A stretch of 64,000 nucleotides of DNA from Cryptomeria japonica (Eukaryota > Streptophyta > Pinopsida > Cupressales > Cupressaceae): contig NC_081406.1 in assembly GCF_030272615.1 (NCBI RefSeq), positions 398,387,939-398,451,938 of the forward strand, in the 5' to 3' direction. A model generated the notes under the pieces. It was not told the origin of the DNA. It was given only the letters and a program-made list of their open reading frames with translations, and did no database searches. The translations under genes were made by a program, and so were the position numbers. The number at the start of each line of letters is the position of its first letter. Positions within the stretch are counted from its first letter, which is position 1. Of the stretch, positions 44,284 to 57,599 are shown piece after piece.

Positions 44284-45734
44284 TTTTGACATTGAGATTT
44301 TTGATGAGATATATATATGACACATGATTCGACCTCATTGTACTTGTTTTGATTGATATGATATGATTTATTTGTATGTCTATATTGCTTATTATCATGG
44401 ATGTTTTTCTTTTTATCATGCAAATGAATGATCTAATGGATGAACATGATGATGCAAATGTATATGTGAATTCCATGTTTATTATATTTTTTTCATTTTT
44501 TGATGTTATAATATGGATGTAAATGGATATGCAATGGATTCTTGGATCTATATGATATGCTCATGTATGAAACTAACATCTCACATAGGGATTGTAATGT
44601 CCATACACAAATACTTAGTCGTGTCGATGATGATGATTTGTCGTTGACCACTTAATGAAGAAATTATGATTGTTTCAAATTCAAGCTTGGATTCAAAGGA
44701 TGAAGAGAACAATGTTATGATGCTAAAATCACTTGAAATGCACAAATATTAGTATGAATGCAACCTAAAACTTAGTCACTGGATTTAATATGCTTATTTA
44801 TCATCACTGAGCATTTTACAATGTCAGAGATAGACATAAGAACCATTAAGGCATTAAGAGCCAGGATGACCCGAATATTACTTGCGTGCCAACACATCAG
44901 AAAAAGTAGAGTTCCTTCCTTTTCATATGCAATACTGATTATCTTGTCCACAATGACCCTTTTATCATTCATATCCTAGGATAGATTAACCATTCATCCG
45001 GATTGCACGATAAAGAAATTTACTCAAAATAGATGAGGAAATGATTCCAACCTCCATGTAGCATACAAATAAATAGAGTCAAGGTATGTGTAGAAATTTC
45101 ACCTTGATATGAAGGCACTTATCATAGACACCAGGTTATGAGATGTTTCCAGATCATCAAAATCATTCCTACAAGAAGAAAACAAAGAAAAATATTATGC
45201 CCCCAGTCTTTGCTCCTCTTAGTCAAGATAGACTTCCTTGAGTTACTCAGAGGGAATAATAAATGAAAACCAATTTAAAAGATAACATACAAAGAAAGTT
45301 TAAATCATATCTCAAATAATTTTAGTGATTGTTTTCATTGTTCTTGTTTTGTCTGGTTACTCAGTGATAAAACCCTACAATGGTTAGGAGACAGGTGACT
45401 TACTCAGATTGGATGACCTGGTATTATCGACAAAAAGATGAATTGATTAAACTTCTTAGGACATTTAGATTGATCAATCAACTACCCTAATACTAGGATG
45501 TTGATCGGTTCCAAGAAGAACCAGGGTGTCACAAAAGCAACTAAAAGATATGTACAAGCTAAAGAAAAGATGCAAGAAAGCGGGAACTAAAACAGGAAAT
45601 GTCAAGTTTGCATTGATAGATGGAGCACTTTAGTACAAGAGGCGCCTATTTACCAAGTTTTCACCTTCTTGGAAAATATTCTCTTTTTTTACTACCAAGG
45701 TGCCTATTTACCAGGTTTTCACCAAGGCATTTGA
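44284..45734 (-). other. G-B 3' noncoding region and PMD 3' flank
   Basis: Bases 44284 to about 44600 are AT-rich with many ATGATGCAAATG-type words, like the PMD 3' flanks at 13076 and 34250. About 44800-44880 (GGCATTAAGAGCCAGGATG) matches the E1/E2 phrase GCATTGAAGGCCAGAGCTG. The GGTGCCTATTTACCAGG/TTTTCACC motif pair lies at about 45641-45725. No ORF is supported. Confidence 0.55.
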
Positions 45735-45814
45735 TTTTTTTTTACTTTTTTTTATTTTTTATAATTTTTTTTTCAGGACTTTTTATGATTTTTTTGATTT
45801 TTTTTAGGACTTTT

Positions 45815-46480
45815 TAGTTGTATAGTTTGCTAGAGTAGAGAATGCTAAGTGTAGAATTTCTTCAAGTGGATGGTGTTGATCGGTTTAGGAAGTTGTTATT
45901 CTTCCGATATTGAGAGTTGATAAGTGCTAGAGCCAAAGACTGCAGTAACAATGTAGGGACCTAGCTAGTTGGGTTCAAACTTCCCTTTTTGTTCCCGATG
46001 CTATTGGCTTTTAGGATTCTCTCTCAAAACAAGGCCACCAACCTAAAATTATCTGTGTCAAACTTTCTTGTTATAGCCTCTAGACATTCTCTTTTGGTAA
46101 TCTCTTAGATGTTCAAACACCACTTGCCGACATTCATCCAATAACTCGAGTTCTTGCAATCTAGATATTCTATGATCTTCATCAGTAATAAGACCTTGGA
46201 AAGAAACTCTCAAAGAAGGAATTTCAACCTCAATAGGCAAGACTGCTTTGGCCCCATACACCAAAGAAAAAGGTGTAGCCCCAATAGGTGTTTTCTGATG
46301 CTCATTCTATAAGCCCACAACGCTGGATTGAGGTACATATGCCAACCTTTTCCAAATTTATTAACTATTTTGTACAAGATAGTCACCAGATTTTTGTTAG
46401 ATGCTTCAGCCTGTCCATTACCTTGAGGGTAGTATATAGAAGACCAATGTTGTTTGATTTTGAACTTGTCACAAAGCTCA
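45815..46480 (-). pseudogene. pol: G-B integrase, end of core and C-terminal part
   Basis: On the minus strand, from the insertion site at 46480: CDKFKIKQHWSSIYYPQGNG and QAEASNKNL (end of catalytic core with the conserved GQAE region), GWHMYLNPALWAYR, VYGAKAVLPIEVEIPS, RISRLQELELLDECRQ, then the degraded LGPYIV region. Stops and frame changes are present. It continues the core segment at 50996-51053 across the 46481-50990 insertion. Confidence 0.82.
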
Positions 46481-49400
46481 TGTGAGGCCCTACCCCGACT
46501 CATCCTGACATTTCTGTTATTTTCATATTGAGACTATTATGGATGCTTTATTTTATGCATTATGGATTTAGAACTTATATGATTCTATGATTTGGATCAC
46601 ATTGATGTATATGGATGCTTCATTTTATGCATTATGAATATGAAACTTTATATGTTGCTAGAATAGAAATTACTTGAAATGATGTATGTCATTATTGGAT
46701 TTGCAGGACTTCATTCTGATGATAGAAATAGGATGCTTATTATATGAATGGTTCAATTTTGAGGATTATGATAATTGCTTATGTGGAATCGAATTTGAAT
46801 GTATGAGATATTGAATTATTATTGTCAAATGTATGAGTGTTTGATGTGTAATGGAATCCATGTGTTTAATTATATCTATTTGTGATTATTTGGAATTACT
46901 AATGTGTTGATTTAGATGCGCTGGAAAATTATCCATGTGACCATGGAAATAATATGGAGAACCAAACCTAGACCTATGTATGTTTGTTAAGCCAGGGGTT
47001 GTCTATTTGGAGAGACAACACCCCATTTGTATTGTATTTTATTTGTGAAAGTAAATGATGCATGTGTGTTAAATTGATTTTATTTATTTGTGTAATCCTA
47101 CAAGAGACAAATTCCATGTGTGATTTTTATATTGTATTTTATTGTGTCACTTGACACATGTAATGATTAGTGTCATTGATTTTGACTTGTCTCTTGGAGG
47201 GAGTTTTGTTTCTACCAAATCCATTCAAACATCTGAGTGTGGTCCCAAATTTGCCTTGGGTAGGGAGTCTTGGGAGTGGTCAACTTAGGTTTGACCCGTA
47301 GGTTAACTTCAGTTGGGTTTCTAAGGGGTCAAATGGACTCTTAGGGTCAGTTTTAGGGCTTTTCCAAAGGTCCAAAGGGTATACCTATGGGTTAGGGGTA
47401 TTTTTAAACATGTGACTACTCCCATGTGACTGTTTAGTCACCTCAAAAAGTGGCTTTCCCAAGGTGAGCGAAAATTCAACTTAGAAGGTTCCTCCTAGGA
47501 TAGACAACCTTCCCTTTTGGTGTCAAACTCTCTTCCCCAACCTCTCTCACCTTTTCCCTTTCCAGTTTTAACAACATGTAAGAGGTTGGGAAGAACTACC
47601 AATGGGAACTCTCACTTTACCCAAGGGGTTGGAAAGAGTGAGAGAGGTCTTCTTAGGCAAGGATTAGGGACTTAGTGAGTAATCACCCACTCTCCATTGT
47701 TGGAGATTATGAAATTTTTGAAAATAGTTGTAGGATAGAATTTTTGGTGAAGGGTTGGTGAAGAGTTTGTGTGGATTTGGGCTGCTCATCCCCAACTATG
47801 TCTATCATATCTTTTGGTAGATTAAGGTTGGTTTTTCTTCCTTTTAGTTATGTTGTATATGTTGTTTTGAAAAGAAAGAAATGCTTGTATGAGAAGATGT
47901 GTATATGTAATTTGCTTTGTAGGAGAAAGATTTAATTTTTCCTTCCCTTGTTCTTTTTATGTGTTCTTGTTTTGGGAGTGTCCAAGGCCTCCTACTCTTG
48001 GGAGAGTAGGATGGTCTTGGGGTGGAAGAAGTATGACAACCTTGGGTGAGAGGCTCTCCTTATGGAGAGTGATCTCAAGGGTGTTCTTTGTGACCCTTGC
48101 TGCATAGCCTTGTGTATGCATTTGGGGGTCATAAGGGGAGAAGATATGGATTTTATGCCTTTGGGGGGCATAAGGGTGTGGAGATGTAATTGTTGTATTT
48201 TGATTGCTATGAGGTGTCTTGAGTTGTTCCATGCTTGCAGTCTCCCCAATGGTATTTGGTCCACTTCCACCCATGGAAAGATCATCACAAGTTGTGGTGA
48301 GAGTGTAGCTTGGGTTGGGAAAATGTATGTTGAGTGTTTGCCCTATGTTTGTTGTGATTGTTTGTTTGTGACCCGTCTAGTGCTTGGTTCTCCAAGCTCA
48401 GGGGTGGCTTCTAGTAAGCCTAGGTTGGGAGGTGGGCTCTCCATGGTCAAGTTGTATTCTATTTGCAGGTTGCTTGGGATGGGAAAGAAAAGATGAAGAG
48501 ATTTGTTGCTATTCTATGTAGCAGAAAAGTTTCAAAGAAAAAATGTATTTATTATTGTAGTTGTAAGGGAAAAAGCCAATGTTGTATTTATTATTCCAAA
48601 AGTAAAGAAATGTTGTATTTTATTCATAGTTCTTATTTAATGGAAAGGAGAAGTCTTGTAGGGTTTTCAAACCCATTCGTAATGATATTAATATTGGGTG
48701 TTAAATGCTCTTAAAGAAATGTATTTCTCCTATTTGGTCATGATTGTAAAATATAAAGAAACATGTCTATGTTGGGATTAAGCTCCTATTGCTATTGATA
48801 ATAATATATGTTGCATTTATGTTTATTCTGCAAATAAAAGTTCATTTTATCCCTTATGCAAAATGGAAATAGTGTATGATAGTTCTTACATTATATTCTA
48901 GTTTTATTTATGCTGCTGTAATTTAATTAAAACTGTCATTTGCTCTTTCATTTAATGCAGAAAATAAACCCAATAGTAATAGCCTATTTAAAAAAAAAAG
49001 GGGGGGTTAACATCTACATTTAGTTTTATTTGTTTTACCTGAAAAGATTATATTTAAAGCTTGTTGTTTGTGTGCATTGTAAATATTAGTTACAGAATGC
49101 TTTAAGCAATGAAACAATATAGGCTTTTTTCCATTAAGCTAGGTCTAATATGCTAAGGAAATAATTAGTTTAAGATTTGTATATAAAAGAATAAGGACAA
49201 AATTTAAAGCCTAAAAATTAACATAATAGAAAATGAATATTGCATCTATTATCATGCTGCTAATCATTTATTATTTTCTGCATGTTATAAAGAGATTAAA
49301 AAAATAAATAAACAGTATACTTAAATGCATATATATATATATAAGGCTACATAATTTATTTAATAATATTTCCAGCCTATGAAACCCTTTTGAAAATATT

Positions 49401-49566
49401 ATTCCTACAAGAATATATGCATTTATATATTTCATATGTTAAATACAAAAAAAATAATAAATTAATTTAAACTAAGAAAAAAAAATTAAAAAAAATAAGA
49501 AGAAAACCCCACTGAGGGTCCCACGGAGCTGAGCTCCATGTGGGAGTCGCTCGGTGGGTCGAGCCC

Positions 49567-49750
49567 CCACAGAGGCACCGGTGGCACCATTGCAGGACGT
49601 GACCCGCAGGGGCGGCCTTGGCCGCCACTGCGAGCCACGCCCCGAAGGGACGCTGCGGCACCACTGCGGGCCGCGCCCCGTAGGGATGCCTCAGCGTCAC
49701 TACGGGCCGCGACCCGCAGTGGCATCTTGGTGCCGCTACGGGTGGCCCCA
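49567..49750. repeat. GC-rich 36-bp minisatellite
   Basis: Units beginning CGCAGGGG, CGAAGGGA, CGTAGGGA and CGCAGTGG lie at 49605, 49643, 49679 and 49715 (spacing 38, 36, 36), each with GGCACCACTGCGGGCCGCG-like text; a partial unit precedes them. The block is CpG-rich within AT-rich DNA. ORFs on both strands across it are by-products of composition. Confidence 0.8.
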
Positions 49751-50290
49751 CCTCTCCCCTTGTGAACCACCACTATCGTCTCTACGTCTAACCCTTGCGG
49801 CCATCGTGAGAAATCTGCCTCCCCTCCTTCGGCTCCACCGATCACCATGGCCGCCGCCGATCCTTCCAACCTGCACACAAAAGAGGCACACACACATGCC
49901 CTAACCCAAATTTTGGGTTAGGGAAAACACACATGGGTTTAAAAAAAAAAAATATGGTGGGATATGGGATAAAAAGAAGTTAGGGTTTCATTCATATATA
50001 ATAAAAAAGAAAAAAAAATGATTGAGTGAAATAAAAAGGGAAAACCTATTCGGATTTGAATAGGGTATCCCGTATAATTTTGGGAATACTATTAGTTTTT
50101 TTTTATATAAGCTCTTAAATGTTAATGGATTCATATCGTTATTAATATACGTAGCTTTCAATTGTATATAGACTAGGACTTACATTTTAGTGAGCTTAGG
50201 TAAGTTTTTTTAAAGAGATGTATATAGATATATATCGCATACATGCTATATAAAAGCTTAAGGGTATGTAAAAATACATATAAATTCAAA

Positions 50291-50436
<146 letters not shown>

Positions 50437-50995
50437 TTTCTTTATTGGGTTTAAATTGAAAGCTAGGGGGGGGATTTTAATTTACTAAAATGTATTAGTA
50501 GGTGCCTTGATAGTAATTTGACCTTAGGAATTTATTGTATTTGGTCAACGCTAACTAGAGTTTTCAGAGCAAATTTTATTAAAGAACCTTTTAGCTTCTA
50601 GTCAAATTCTAAATGCATTATCATTATTGTTAAATAAACAATGGGATTTAATAACCTCAGTGCTAGGAATAATTAATTTAGTCCTAGGCAATTAAGCAAT
50701 AAATTGAGATTAAGAATATCTCTTGCAAACTAATTTAGAGATTGTTGTTTAAACGAATTCAACTATTTAATAATGAGATAATAATGATTCTTTGGAGGAT
50801 TAATATTTTGTATTTAATTTAGATGATCTTGCTTACTTGATCTATTGTTTAGATTATTATTAGTTGAAAAGAAATCAAATGTAGTTAAGACAAGACTTGT
50901 TAGTGCATTATTTAGCAAACTTAGTTTTATTAGGTTATGTTTAAAAAAATAAAAATTATTCCGTTTGTGCCCAAAAGTTTGGGCATGACAACTCA

Positions 50996-51053
50996 TCTAG
51001 ATACTTGTTTTTGAACTTCCCTCCATTGTTAGTCGCAATTGAAGAAGGGATTC
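50996..51053 (-). pseudogene. pol: G-B integrase core fragment between two insertions
   Basis: Minus strand IPSSIATNNGGKFKNKYLDE, matching the integrase segment around the second catalytic acidic residue; here D of the usual DNGGEF motif reads N. The copia element lies on its right (TSD GATTC) and the 4.5-kb insertion on its left. Confidence 0.8.
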
Positions 51054-52108
51054 TGTAGGTCCCGGAGACAACTAAGAGGGGGGGTGAATCAGTTGTCAAC
51101 TAAATTCAAACCAAAAACTTATTAACCAACTTAATGCTTAATACCGGTAAGACAGTTAAGTATGCCGGTAAACAGTGTTAATAGAAAATTTCTATACCGC
51201 TAAGAATTAATGCATGAAAAATAAGCACAAAGTCATCCACAACACATGACACCAATATTTGTATGTGGAAACCCTGTAAGGGGAAAAACCATGGTGGGAA
51301 ACCTTACCCACAATCAGATGATACTACTGCAGATAGTAAGTGTACAAAGAGGGGTCTGCACATGCAGAAAGGCCAATAGCCTAGAGCTCACTGCTCAATC
51401 ACAAATGGGAGTCACACTGACTACAGTTGGATGGTTAAATCCAATAAGAATGTACTGCACAAAATAGCATCTTCATATGCTGGATTCAGTACCGGTGTAA
51501 TGCTGATATGCTTCTGCAAAAACCTAACTTCTCCTTCGAATTATATCTTCGTGTATACCTCTGCTTGATCTCGCATATACCTTGACATAATTCTTTTTCG
51601 CATTCTACCCTTGATCTTACAAATAAGATCTTACATTTATACCATACCCTAAGACCAATTTTAGTAGGTCGGCTCTACAAGATATTACAATAAAAACATT
51701 TTACAAATAATACAATATTCGATGCAATAACTGATTGAACATGTCAGCTTAATGCATTTACAACAATAATAAATCATCTCCATAGCGTGCCATGCTGATC
51801 TGGAGAAGATAAGCCTGCCTGTGAAACCCTAGATAACCTAAACCTATTTGCTGGTAAAAGCAAATATGCAAATAAGAGTATACCAATGATTATTACTTCA
51901 AAATAAAGTGTCCACATGATGTCTTCAACATTACCAAGTGTCTTCCATGTCATTTCAGGTACCAGTGAACATTATATCCTGCCGGTGAACCATATACTGG
52001 TAATTGTTGCACAGTTTACTATTTGCCGGTGAATGTTGCTTGATCTCCAAAGTAGATGTATTTAGTAGGTGTTGACATCAATGACAAAACCATACCAAAA
52101 TACCAACA
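51054..52108 (-). repeat. Copia 3' LTR
   Basis: Minus strand TGTTGGTATTTTGG...GGGACCTACA. Differs from the partner by scattered substitutions and a longer G run in the partner (56556-56567). Confidence 0.94.
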
Positions 52109-52120
52109 ATCTCCCCCTTT
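52109..52120 (-). other. Copia polypurine tract
   Basis: Minus-strand AAAGGGGGAGAT abuts the 3' LTR. Confidence 0.85.
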
Positions 52121-52609
52121 GGCATTGATGGCAACACAAGATGGAAAAACCATCAAAGTGCCAAAACAGAAATGCCAAGTACAAAAACCAACAATCTCCA
52201 TTTCTCCCCCTGGGAGTAATATGTGTTTATACCAATCTCTCATACCAATCTCTCCTCTAAAAGATAATGCATTTTTCCATACATCTCTCCCTAATGTTTT
52301 TCCATATATCTCTCCCCCTTTGACATCAAATGCCAAAGTCACAAAAAGTCAAGTTCATACAAAATACCAACCAATTCAATATACCAACTACTCCCCTTGA
52401 GAAGTAGCTTCCTCATCAAGTACCAGAATAAAAGATTTGTCCATTTAATTATGTCAGTTGATGACAATCATCAACTGTCTAAGTCTCTACCGGTGGAGGT
52501 AAGACTCCGAGCTGATCTCTAAGATACTCAAAAGTTTCCTTAGGCAAAGGTTTTGTAAAAATATCTACAAGCTGTTCTTTATTATTCACATAAACTAGTT
52601 TTATCTCCT

Positions 52610-55600
52610 TTTCTTCAACTTTTTCCCTTAGAAAATTTAGTTTGATAGAAACATGTTTTGTTTAGAATGTAATACTGGATTCTTAGATATATCAATTACT
52701 GTAGTGTTATCACAATATATAGTAATAGGTTCCTTGCATTTTACCTTTATGTCTTTCAACATTTTCTTAAGCCAGAGTACCTGTGTACAGTTTGTTGCTG
52801 CTGCAACATATTCTGATTTTGCTGTTGATAAGGATGTACAACTCTATTTATTACTTAACCAAGAAACTAATATCTTTCCAAGAAAGAAAGCTCCTCCAGT
52901 GGTGCTATTTCTATCATCCACATCTCCTGCCCAATTTGCATCTTTGTATGCATATAAATCAAAATTTTCATCTTTAGGATACCATAATCCAGGATTTGTT
53001 GTGCCTTGTAAGTACCGGAAAATCTTTTTTACTGTTGATTCATGATTTTCCCTAGGATTACTCTGAAATCTAGAAACTATACATACTGCATTCATAATAT
53101 CAGGTCTGGTTTGTGTCAAATACAGTAAACCTCCTATCATAGATTTGTATCTAGTTGGATTGACAGGTGTAGATTCATCCCTTTGAGATAATTTGTCATT
53201 TGTAGTCATAGGTGTGCTTACCGGTTTAGAGTTTTCCATCCCAAATTTCTTAAGTAGTTCTTTCAAGTACTTAGATTGAATCAAAAATATGCCTTTATCA
53301 ATCTGTAAAATCTGCAATCCTAAAAAGAATTTTATTTCTCCTATCATAGACATTTCAAATTCATGCTGCATTTCAAGAGAAAATTCTTTGCATAATTCAT
53401 CTTCTCCTCCAAAGATTATATCATCAACAAATACTTCAATAATCAAGATATCATCATTAGTTACTTTGTAATATAAATTTCTATATGCATTTCCTTTAGT
53501 AAAACCAATCTTTAAAAGATACTTATCCAATCTTGCATACCAAGCTCTTGGAGCTTGTTTTAATCCATACAGAGCTTTTCTTAATCTGCAAACCATATCA
53601 TTGTCATCTGTCAAGGAAAATCCATCAAGTTGTTCAATATAGACTTCCTCTTCAAGATCTCCATTCAAAAATGCACATTTGATATCCATTTGATAAACTT
53701 TGTAATCCTTGTGAGCTGCAAAGGCCAAGAATAATCTAACTGCCTCAATTCTGGCTACCAGTGTAAAGGTTTCATTGTAATCAACTCCTTCTTTCTGAGA
53801 ATATCCCTTACACACTAGTCTTGTTTTTTTTCTGACAACCTTACCATCTTCATTGAGTTTGTTTCTAAATACCCATTTGGTTCCAATTACATTTTTATTT
53901 TTAGGTCGGGGAACTGATGTCCAAGTATTATTTTTCTCAATTTGTCCTAATTCTTCTTCCATAGCTTTAATCCAAAATTTGTCTTCATATGCCTCATTGA
54001 TAGATAATGGTTCAATTTGAGAAATAAGACATACCTCTTCATTCGCCAATCTTCCTCTTGTCATGACTCCTTTAAATTTGCTTCCAATTATCTGATCTTC
54101 AGAATCATTCAGTCTTACATATCGGGGTGTCTTAGTCTATTGTTGTTCTTCATTTACTATGGAATCTTCTGATGATACCGGAGTAACTGGATCATCATTC
54201 TGTACTGGTGGATTTATTGTAGGTTCATTTGTCATAATTTCTGTTACCGATTCAGAGTCTATATACCTTGAAGTTCCTCTGAATTGTTCATCAATCTTTA
54301 CATTTGTAATCTCAACAATTTTCTGTAATCTTTTATTAAAACATCTATAGGCTTTACTCTTAGATGAATAACCAAGAAATATTCCTTCATCACTTCTAGG
54401 ATCAAACTTGCCAATATACTCATCTCTTCTAATATAACATTTACTTCCAAAAATTCTGAAATACTTAAGAGTAGGAGTATTACCAAAAAATAGTTCATGA
54501 GGGGTCTTACCAGTTTCACCTTTGATGTGAGCTTTGTTGAATGTATAGATAGCAGTTCTTACTGCCTCTCTCCAGTACACATGTGGTAGATTTGCTTCTG
54601 ATAACATACTTCTTGCTGCATCCAAAATAGTTCTATTTTTCCTTTCAACAACTCCATTCTGTTGTGGTGTCCGAGGTGCTGATAATTGTCTTTTGATTCC
54701 ATTTACTTCACAGAATGTATTAAATAATTAGCATGAAATATCTATCACCTTGTAAGATTTTAGTTCTAGCTGGACCACATAAATCAGTGTGAATTAAATC
54801 AAGAGCATTATTGGATTTTTCTGGAATACGTTTGAAACTAGCTCTAACTTGTTTTCCAAATTGACATTCCTTGCAAATTGTATTTTGAGGTTTCACAATT
54901 TTAGGTACATCTCTAACTGCCTTAGAAGTACTGATTTTTACCATGCAATCAAAATTTACATGACATAGTCTTTTATGCCATAACCAACTTTCATCTATAT
55001 GTGCAATTAAGCATGTCTTTTCACTGTTATTCAAATGAAAGATATTACCTCTAGTCTGATTACTGGTTGCAATTTCCAAACCAGTTCTATTCATGATTTT
55101 GCATTTTCCATTTTTAAATTGTAACTGAAAACCTTTCTCAACTAATTGACCAACACTTAAAAGATTATGTTTTAATCCTTCAACATAGTAGGCATTGTTA
55201 GTGTTATGTTTACCATCAAGAGATATTGAACCCTTACCTTTGATTGAACAGGCTTTGTCATCTCCGAATCTCACTAAACCTCCATTGTATTCTTGAAAGT
55301 TCAAGAATTTACCTTTGTCTCCAGTCATGTGATGTGAGCATCCTGAGTCAATAATCCATTCATCCTTTGATTCAACTTTAGCTGCTAGGGCTTGTTCTAC
55401 CGGTTGAGCAATAGGTACCGGTTGATCTTTTGTTATAGCAACAAAGACCCATCCATTGTCTGTTGGATCTTCATCAGAATCATCAGTCAAACCTTCATCA
55501 GCAATGTAACAAGATTTATCTTTGTTTTTCTTTAATATGTATTTTTGATATTCAGGATTAGGTTTGTATGTCCTTCTAGCTTCTTCTCTTAGTCTAGCAT

Positions 55601-56402
55601 GTCTATCAGGGCATCTTGAAGCCATATGACCAATCTTATTGCAGTTAAAACATTTAAAGGGTACTTTACCTTCATACTTACTTCCAATTGGGCCTTTTGG
55701 CATTTTTCTTGCGAATAGTGCTTCAAGTTCTTCAAGCTCTTCATTCTCCTTCCTGGTTTCTTCAAGTTCTCTTGCATAAAAGGCTCTCTAGTCTGATTTG
55801 CCAAAGGATGGAGCAGATGATGTTGATGCTTTGAAGGCCAAATCAGTTTTTATAGTAGTAACAGGACCAAATTCCTCAATTTCAAAAGCTGAAAGTTTTC
55901 CAATCAATGTATCCCTAGTTACTGATGTATTAGGCATTGTTCTTAACTCATTTATAGTAGTAATCTTCATTTTATATGCCAGTGGCAAACCTCTTAAGAT
56001 TTTTGAAACAATCTCATCTTCACTCAAGGTTCCTCCACAACATTTGATACCCAAAATAATTTCATTTACTCTTTCCATAAAAGCAGAAATCCTTTCATCT
56101 TCTTCCATTTTCAGATGTTCATACCTGACTTGGAAGCTTTCAAGTTTTGCAATTTTGACTATGGAATCTCCTTCATTCAGTGTTTCCAAATGATCCCAAA
56201 TAGCTTTTGCAGTGGATCTGTCTAATAATCCCATGATTTGTTGATCTGACAATGCGCTCAAGAGAGCTTCTCTAGCTTTGCAATCATTTTCTTCATCTTT
56301 AGCTAAAGTAGTGGGAGTAATCTGACTAGCTACAACAGCAGTATAACCATTCTTAGTAACTTCCCAGATGTCTTTACCAATGCAATTCAGATGTGTCTCC
56401 AT
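52610..56402 (-). pseudogene. gag-pol: Copia gag-pol polyprotein
   Basis: Gag from ATG 56402 (METHLNCIGKDIWEV), TAG at 55788-55790, zinc knuckle CFNCNKIGHMASRC near 55610-55650 (CX2CX4HX4C), protease WIIDSGCSHH near 55330, integrase zinc region WHKRLCHV...CKECQFGK, integrase start DLCGP and later PQQNGVVERKN. Between GDRYFMLII and FCEVNGIK about 70 or more core codons are missing, with the second catalytic Asp. A TAG lies at 54137-54139. RT follows with KARLVCKGY-like and FVDDII motifs, then RNase H with a TAG at 52844-52846 and a 1-base deletion near 52665. Three stops are TAG, consistent with CAG>TAG changes. Confidence 0.92.
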
Positions 56403-56516
56403 TCTGATTTTTCATATCCCATAGTTGGTTCCATCAAATTTAGGACTATCCTTTCTGAAATAATTAGTAGACATTGAATCTCCTCAAGTTGTTAAACTTC
56501 CGTAAAAAGAGGACTA

Positions 56517-56529
56517 GGCTCTGATACCA
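56517..56529 (-). other. Copia primer-binding site (tRNA-iMet type)
   Basis: Minus-strand TGGTATCAGAGCC, two bases inside the 5' LTR; this is the classic site complementary to the initiator tRNA-Met 3' end. Confidence 0.93.
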
Positions 56530-56531
56530 AT

Positions 56532-57594
56532 TGTAGGTCCCGGAGACAACTGAGAGGGGGGGGGGGGGGTTGAATCAGTTGTCAACTAAATTCAAACCAA
56601 AAACTTATTAACCAACTTAATGCTTAATACTGGTAAGATAGTTAAGTATGCCGGTAAATAGTGTTAATAGAAAATTGCTATACCGGTAAGAATTAATGCA
56701 TGAAACATAAGCACAAAGTCATCCACAACACATGACACCAATATTTGTATGTGGAAACCCTGTAAGGGGAAAAACCACAGTGGGAAACCTTACCCACAAT
56801 CAGATGATACTACTACAGATAGTAAGTGTACAAAGAGGGGTCTGCACATGCAGAAAGGCCAACAACCTAGAGCTCATTGCTCAATCACAAATGGGAGTCA
56901 CACTGACTATAGTTGGATGGTTAAATCCAATAAGAATGTACTGCACAAAATAGCATCTTCATATGTTGGATTCGGTACCAGTGTAATGCTGATATGCTTC
57001 TGCAAAAACCTAACTTCTCCTTCGAATGATATCTTCATGTATACCTCTGCTTGATCTCGCATATACCTTGACACAATTCTTTTTCGCATTCCACCCTTGA
57101 TCTTACAAATAAGGTCTTACATTTATACCATACCCTAAGACCAATTTTAGTAGGTCGGCTCTACAAGATATTACAATAAAAACATTTTACAAATAATACA
57201 ATATCCGATGCAATAACCGATTGAACATGTTGGCTTAATGCATTTACAACAATAATAAATCATCTCCATAGCGTGCCATGCTGATCTGGAAAAGATAAGC
57301 CTGCCGGTGAAACCCTAGATAACCTAGACCTATTTGCCGGTAAAAGCAAATATGCAAATAAGAGTATACCAATGATTATTACTTCAAAATAAAGTGTCCA
57401 CATGATGTCTTCGACATTACCAAGTGTCTTCCATGTCATTTCAGGTACCGGTGAACATTATATCCTGTCGGTGAACCATATACTGGTAACTGTTGCACAG
57501 TTTACTGTTTGTCGGTGAATGTTGCTGGATCTCCAAAGTAGGTGTATTTAGTAGGTGTTGACATCAATTACAAAACCATACCAAAATACCAACA
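56532..57594 (-). repeat. Copia 5' LTR
   Basis: 1063 bp; includes a run of twelve G at about 56556-56567, longer than in the 3' LTR. TSD copy GATTC follows. Confidence 0.94.
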
Positions 57595-57599
57595 GATTC

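Larger units (their letters stand above)
51054..57594 (-). mobile_element. Ty1/copia retrotransposon, complete ends, defective pol
   Basis: LTRs 51054-52108 (1055 bp) and 56532-57594 (1063 bp); TSD GATTC at 51049-51053 and 57595-57599. On the minus strand: 5' LTR, initiator-tRNA-Met-type primer-binding site, gag, zinc knuckle, protease, integrase, RT, RNase H (copia order), polypurine tract AAAGGGGGAGAT, 3' LTR. Stops, a deletion in integrase and a 1-base deletion in RNase H make it non-autonomous. It sits in the integrase of G-B. Confidence 0.95.

Noticed and set aside
47889-48714. ORFs up to 144 aa within the 4.5-kb insertion
   Set aside because: Overlapping frames on both strands without a domain or a repeat partner in the window.
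49467-49904. Overlapping ORFs of 75-135 aa on both strands in the GC-rich island
   Set aside because: They follow the 36-bp repeat, with R/A/G-rich text in every frame and no domain.
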